From NCBI GenBank assembly GCA_963530515.1, contig CAUSEC010000010.1, positions 1 to 64,000 on the forward strand: 64,000 bases of DNA, in the 5' to 3' direction. This document shows, in pieces, positions 63,672-64,000 of the stretch (its first letter is position 1; the number at the start of each line of letters is the position of its first letter). Under the pieces are notes generated by a model. That model saw nothing but the letters and a program-made list of their open reading frames with translations. It was not told the DNA's origin and searched no databases. The translations under genes were made by a program, and so were the position numbers. Source of the DNA: CBFFRJ01 sp963530515 (GTDB lineage Bacteria > Pseudomonadota > Gammaproteobacteria > Enterobacterales > Enterobacteriaceae).

Positions 63672-64000
63672 TTAACGCACCATGCACGGACGTTTGTTGT
63701 CGAACGTCCAGCCTGGGATCAGGTACTGCATCCCCATGGCGTCGTCGCGGGCGCCCAGACCGTGTTTCTGATACAGCTCGTGCGCCTTCATCACCTGGTC
63801 CATATCCAGCTCCACGCCCAGACCCGGTGTCGTCGGTACCTGCACCATCCCGCCCTTGATTTCAAACGGCTCTTTGGTCAGACGCTGGTTACCTTCCTGC
63901 CAGATCCAGTGGGTGTCGATGGCAGTGACTTTGCCCGGTGCCGCCGCGGCCACGTGGGTGAACATCGCCAGTGAAATGTCGAAGTGGTTGTTAGAGTGAG
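63672..64000 (-). CDS. gudD: Glucarate dehydratase, C-terminal end (partial)
   Basis: Only the last ~109 codons are visible; the gene runs past the window edge. The sequence ends GLGARDDAMGMQYLIPGWTF then DNKRPCMVR, as in E. coli GudD, an enolase-superfamily dehydratase converting D-glucarate to 5-keto-4-deoxyglucarate. Upstream residues SHSNNHFDISLAM hold part of the active-site Asn/His region. A GudX paralogue cannot be excluded from the tail alone. Confidence 0.9.
   Translation of the reverse strand, partial: HSNNHFDISLAMFTHVAAAAPGKVTAIDTHWIWQEGNQRLTKEPFEIKGGMVQVPTTPGLGVELDMDQVMKAHELYQKHGLGARDDAMGMQYLIPGWTFDNKRPCMVR

Overview
The window is an enterobacterial chromosome segment. Gene order and protein sequence over the first ~34 kb follow the Escherichia coli 63-66 min region almost gene for gene (tktA-epd-pgk-fbaA-mscS-argO-yggE-argP-rpiA-serA-fau-ssrS-zapA-ygfB-pepP-ubiH-ubiI-gcvTHP-ygfF-bglA-yqfB-trhA-ygfZ-sdhE-cptA-fldB-xerD-dsbC-recJ-prfB-lysS-idi). 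The accessory genes, the REP elements and the overall protein divergence point to Enterobacter or a close relative (Lelliottia, Leclercia, Citrobacter) rather than Escherichia. This placement is inference from gene content.

Layout. 1-6.6 kb: transketolase tail, the epd-pgk-fbaA glycolysis cluster with Cra and CRP sites, then membrane genes mscS, argO and yggE. 6.6-11 kb: argP/rpiA divergent pair, serA, fau with 6S RNA just upstream, zapA. 11-20.5 kb: ygfB-pepP-ubiH-ubiI and the glycine cleavage operon gcvTHP, with a PurR-like box and GcvA-type pentamers upstream. 20.6-25 kb: ygfF, bglA, an RpiR-family regulator gene beside bglA, yqfB, trhA. 25-34 kb: ygfZ, sdhE-cptA, fldB, xerD-dsbC-recJ-prfB-lysS (prfB has the programmed +1 frameshift), idi.

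34-39 kb: a UbiX/UbiD aromatic-acid decarboxylase cassette with a DUF554 membrane protein and divergent LysR regulator, then ygeR and tRNA-Gly(CCC). 39-50 kb: a lineage-specific stretch holding a GNAT acetyltransferase, a peptide-type ABC transporter co-oriented with an enolase-superfamily enzyme, an unrecognised protein with a possible winged-helix C-terminus, and a large propeller-type diguanylate cyclase.

50.6-58 kb is the most unusual part. An eight-gene, minus-strand operon has every junction overlapping by a few bases: NTF2-like protein, SDR, flavin amine oxidase-like protein, DUF1365, cyclopropane-fatty-acid-synthase-like methyltransferase, DUF2878, DUF3833 lipoprotein, and a DUF523-DUF1722 protein. 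Upstream lies a MerR regulator resembling MlrA. Between them a 36-bp palindrome resembles the MlrA operator. This looks like a membrane-lipid modification and photo-oxidative stress system, although no photolyase is present in the window.

58-64 kb: an Aer-type chemoreceptor, a cysteine hydrolase, an AzlCD exporter with a divergent AraC regulator, an MntP-type manganese exporter, and the 3' end of glucarate dehydratase.
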